From: Bacteroidales bacterium UBA5197
GTDB lineage: Bacteria; Bacteroidota; Bacteroidia; Bacteroidales; Lentimicrobiaceae
Reading direction: 5' to 3'
DNA length: 64,000 nucleotides
NCBI GenBank assembly: GCA_002412885.1
Contig: DHVX01000042.1
Coordinates: 1-64,000, forward strand
The position numbers and the translations under genes were made by a program. Shown piece by piece: positions 63,080 to 64,000 of this stretch (position 1 is the stretch's first letter; each line of letters starts with the position of its first letter). The notes beneath the pieces were generated by a model. It saw nothing but the letters and a program-made list of their open reading frames with translations. It was not told the DNA's origin and ran no database searches.

Positions 63080-64000
63080 TCAAAAGGAAACTATTGCGCC
63101 GTTTAGGATTGCAGTTTCGACTTTATTGCTGCCGTAAGCATACGGCATAAACTCCATGGTTGATATGGGTTTGGTGATGAAAAAGTTGGCTTTTTTTCCA
63201 ACGGCAATGCTGCCATACTGATCGCTGATGCCCATGGCGTATGCACCATTGATTGTGCAGGCATTCAAAGCTTCCTTCGGAGTCATTCTGAACATAATGC
63301 AACCCATCGAAAGTATAAGTTGCATGTTGCCCGAAGGGGAGGAGCCCGGGTTGAAATCGCTGGCCAGCGCAATCGGCAAACCGGCTTCTATCATTTTGCG
63401 GGCCGGGGCATGAACCATATTCAGAAAAAATGCAGCACCCGGAAGGAGCGTGGGCATGGTTTCTGAACCCAGCAGCGTTGCAATCTCATCGTCACCGGTA
63501 AATTCCAGATGATCCACCGAAAGGGCATTATATTTTACACCAACCTGAATTCCTCCAGAATAATCCAGCTCATTGGCATGGATTTTCGGTCTCATGCCAT
63601 ATTTCATGCCAGCCATCAGTATGCGTTCGGTGTCATCAGGCGTAAAAAATCCGCGATCGCAGAACACATCAATAAAATCAGCAAGATTGGCAGACGCAAC
63701 CTGTGGTATCATTTCGTTGATAATCAGGTCAACATATTCGTCTTGCTTGCCTTTGTAATCAGCCGGAACAGCATGTGCTCCCAGAAATGTGGATTTTATA
63801 GTCAATGGACTGAGCATTTTCAGGCGGTGAATAACGCGCAGCATTTTCATTTCATCCTGAGTATTCAGACCATAACCGCTTTTGATTTCAACAGCACCGG
63901 TACCGTATCGTATAATTTCGTTAAGGCGTTCCAGTGCCTGTTCCACAAGTTCTTCCTCCGAAGTATCGTGAAGTCGCTGGGCTGAATTAAGAATGCCTCC
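63080..64000 (-). CDS. hutI: Imidazolonepropionase (partial, runs off the window)
   Basis: The visible 306 residues are the C-terminal three quarters; the frame continues without a stop to the window edge, so the start is outside. The enzyme hydrolyses imidazolone-5-propanoate to formimidoylglutamate, the substrate of FtcD. Metal-dependent amidohydrolase motifs: FLGAHAVP, CDRGFFTPDDTERIL, KIHANELDYSGG (metal His), SVDHLEFT (metal His) and ALASDFNPGSSPSG (metal Asp). It ends NKVETAILNGAIVSF. With ftcD 137 bp downstream, it is part of a hut cluster. Confidence 0.95.
   Translation of the reverse strand, partial: GGILNSAQRLHDTSEEELVEQALERLNEIIRYGTGAVEIKSGYGLNTQDEMKMLRVIHRLKMLSPLTIKSTFLGAHAVPADYKGKQDEYVDLIINEMIPQVASANLADFIDVFCDRGFFTPDDTERILMAGMKYGMRPKIHANELDYSGGIQVGVKYNALSVDHLEFTGDDEIATLLGSETMPTLLPGAAFFLNMVHAPARKMIEAGLPIALASDFNPGSSPSGNMQLILSMGCIMFRMTPKEALNACTINGAYAMGISDQYGSIAVGKKANFFITKPISTMEFMPYAYGSNKVETAILNGAIVSF

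Noticed and set aside
1..64000. Prophage, integrative element or defence island
   Set aside because: No integrase, phage structural, restriction-modification or toxin-antitoxin genes are visible; the only mobile gene is the RAYT.

Overview
The window is a chromosomal segment of a Bacteroidota bacterium. Support: five proteins with type IX secretion (T9SS) C-terminal sorting domains, two SusC/FepA-like TonB-dependent receptors with carboxypeptidase-like plug extensions, gldF/gldG gliding genes, DUF2723 and DUF4340 proteins, a mitochondrial-like citrate synthase, TAnnTTTG-type -7 promoter boxes, and almost no Shine-Dalgarno sequences. The order is less certain; a Bacteroidales-like or environmental lineage fits. 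Coding is dense, about 47 genes in short operons on both strands. There is no phage, CRISPR or integrated plasmid.

Layout. 1-7.5 kb: small membrane protein, secreted Omp28-like protein, a REP-type Y1 transposase (RAYT) with REP-like palindromes, cinA, a glycosyltransferase and a secreted nuclease/phosphatase-fold protein. 7.6-11.1 kb: gatE-gatD, the archaeal-type Glu-tRNA(Gln) amidotransferase. 11.4-15 kb: rpmB and a TonB receptor pair. 15.2-16.8 kb: two superoxide dismutases, one cytosolic and one exported. 17.1-22.3 kb: tRNA-Gln(TTG), rimP, nusA, infB. 22.7-32.3 kb: DUF2723 membrane protein, lgt, a MurG-like glycosyltransferase, dprA, a PrsW-like protein, cupin-rsgA and dtd. 32.3-38.3 kb: second TonB receptor, DCC thiol protein, icd and citrate synthase. 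38.4-41.5 kb: a decayed ATPase gene, a secreted BNR-repeat protein and yjbQ. 41.7-47.5 kb: sugar epimerase, DUF4340, gldG, gldF and a SAM-hydroxide adenosyltransferase. 47.8-52.9 kb: Dabb protein, lipoprotein, DUF418 protein and a large secreted BNR-repeat protein. 53-57 kb: two phosphate transporters with PhoU-like tails. 57.2-64 kb: DbpA-like helicase, KAS III-like enzyme, HD protein, MarC protein, and ftcD plus hutI for histidine breakdown.

The most unusual content is between genes. At least four distinct families of small palindromic, REP/REPIN-like elements sit in the intergenic gaps: (a) two GTGACGGGGTGACTT-type palindromes, one beside the RAYT and supplying the stop codon of cinA; (b) a four-hairpin array next to a relic copy of the infB 3' end; (c) a tandemly duplicated block with GGGCTTTAGCCC hairpins; (d) an asymmetric ~115-bp element with CTTCGACTCCGCTCAG inverted ends, present four times in both orientations plus fragments. 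Only one transposase gene is visible that could mobilise such elements. The other notable point is GatDE, classically archaeal, in a bacterium whose tRNA-Gln looks bacterial (U1-A72).
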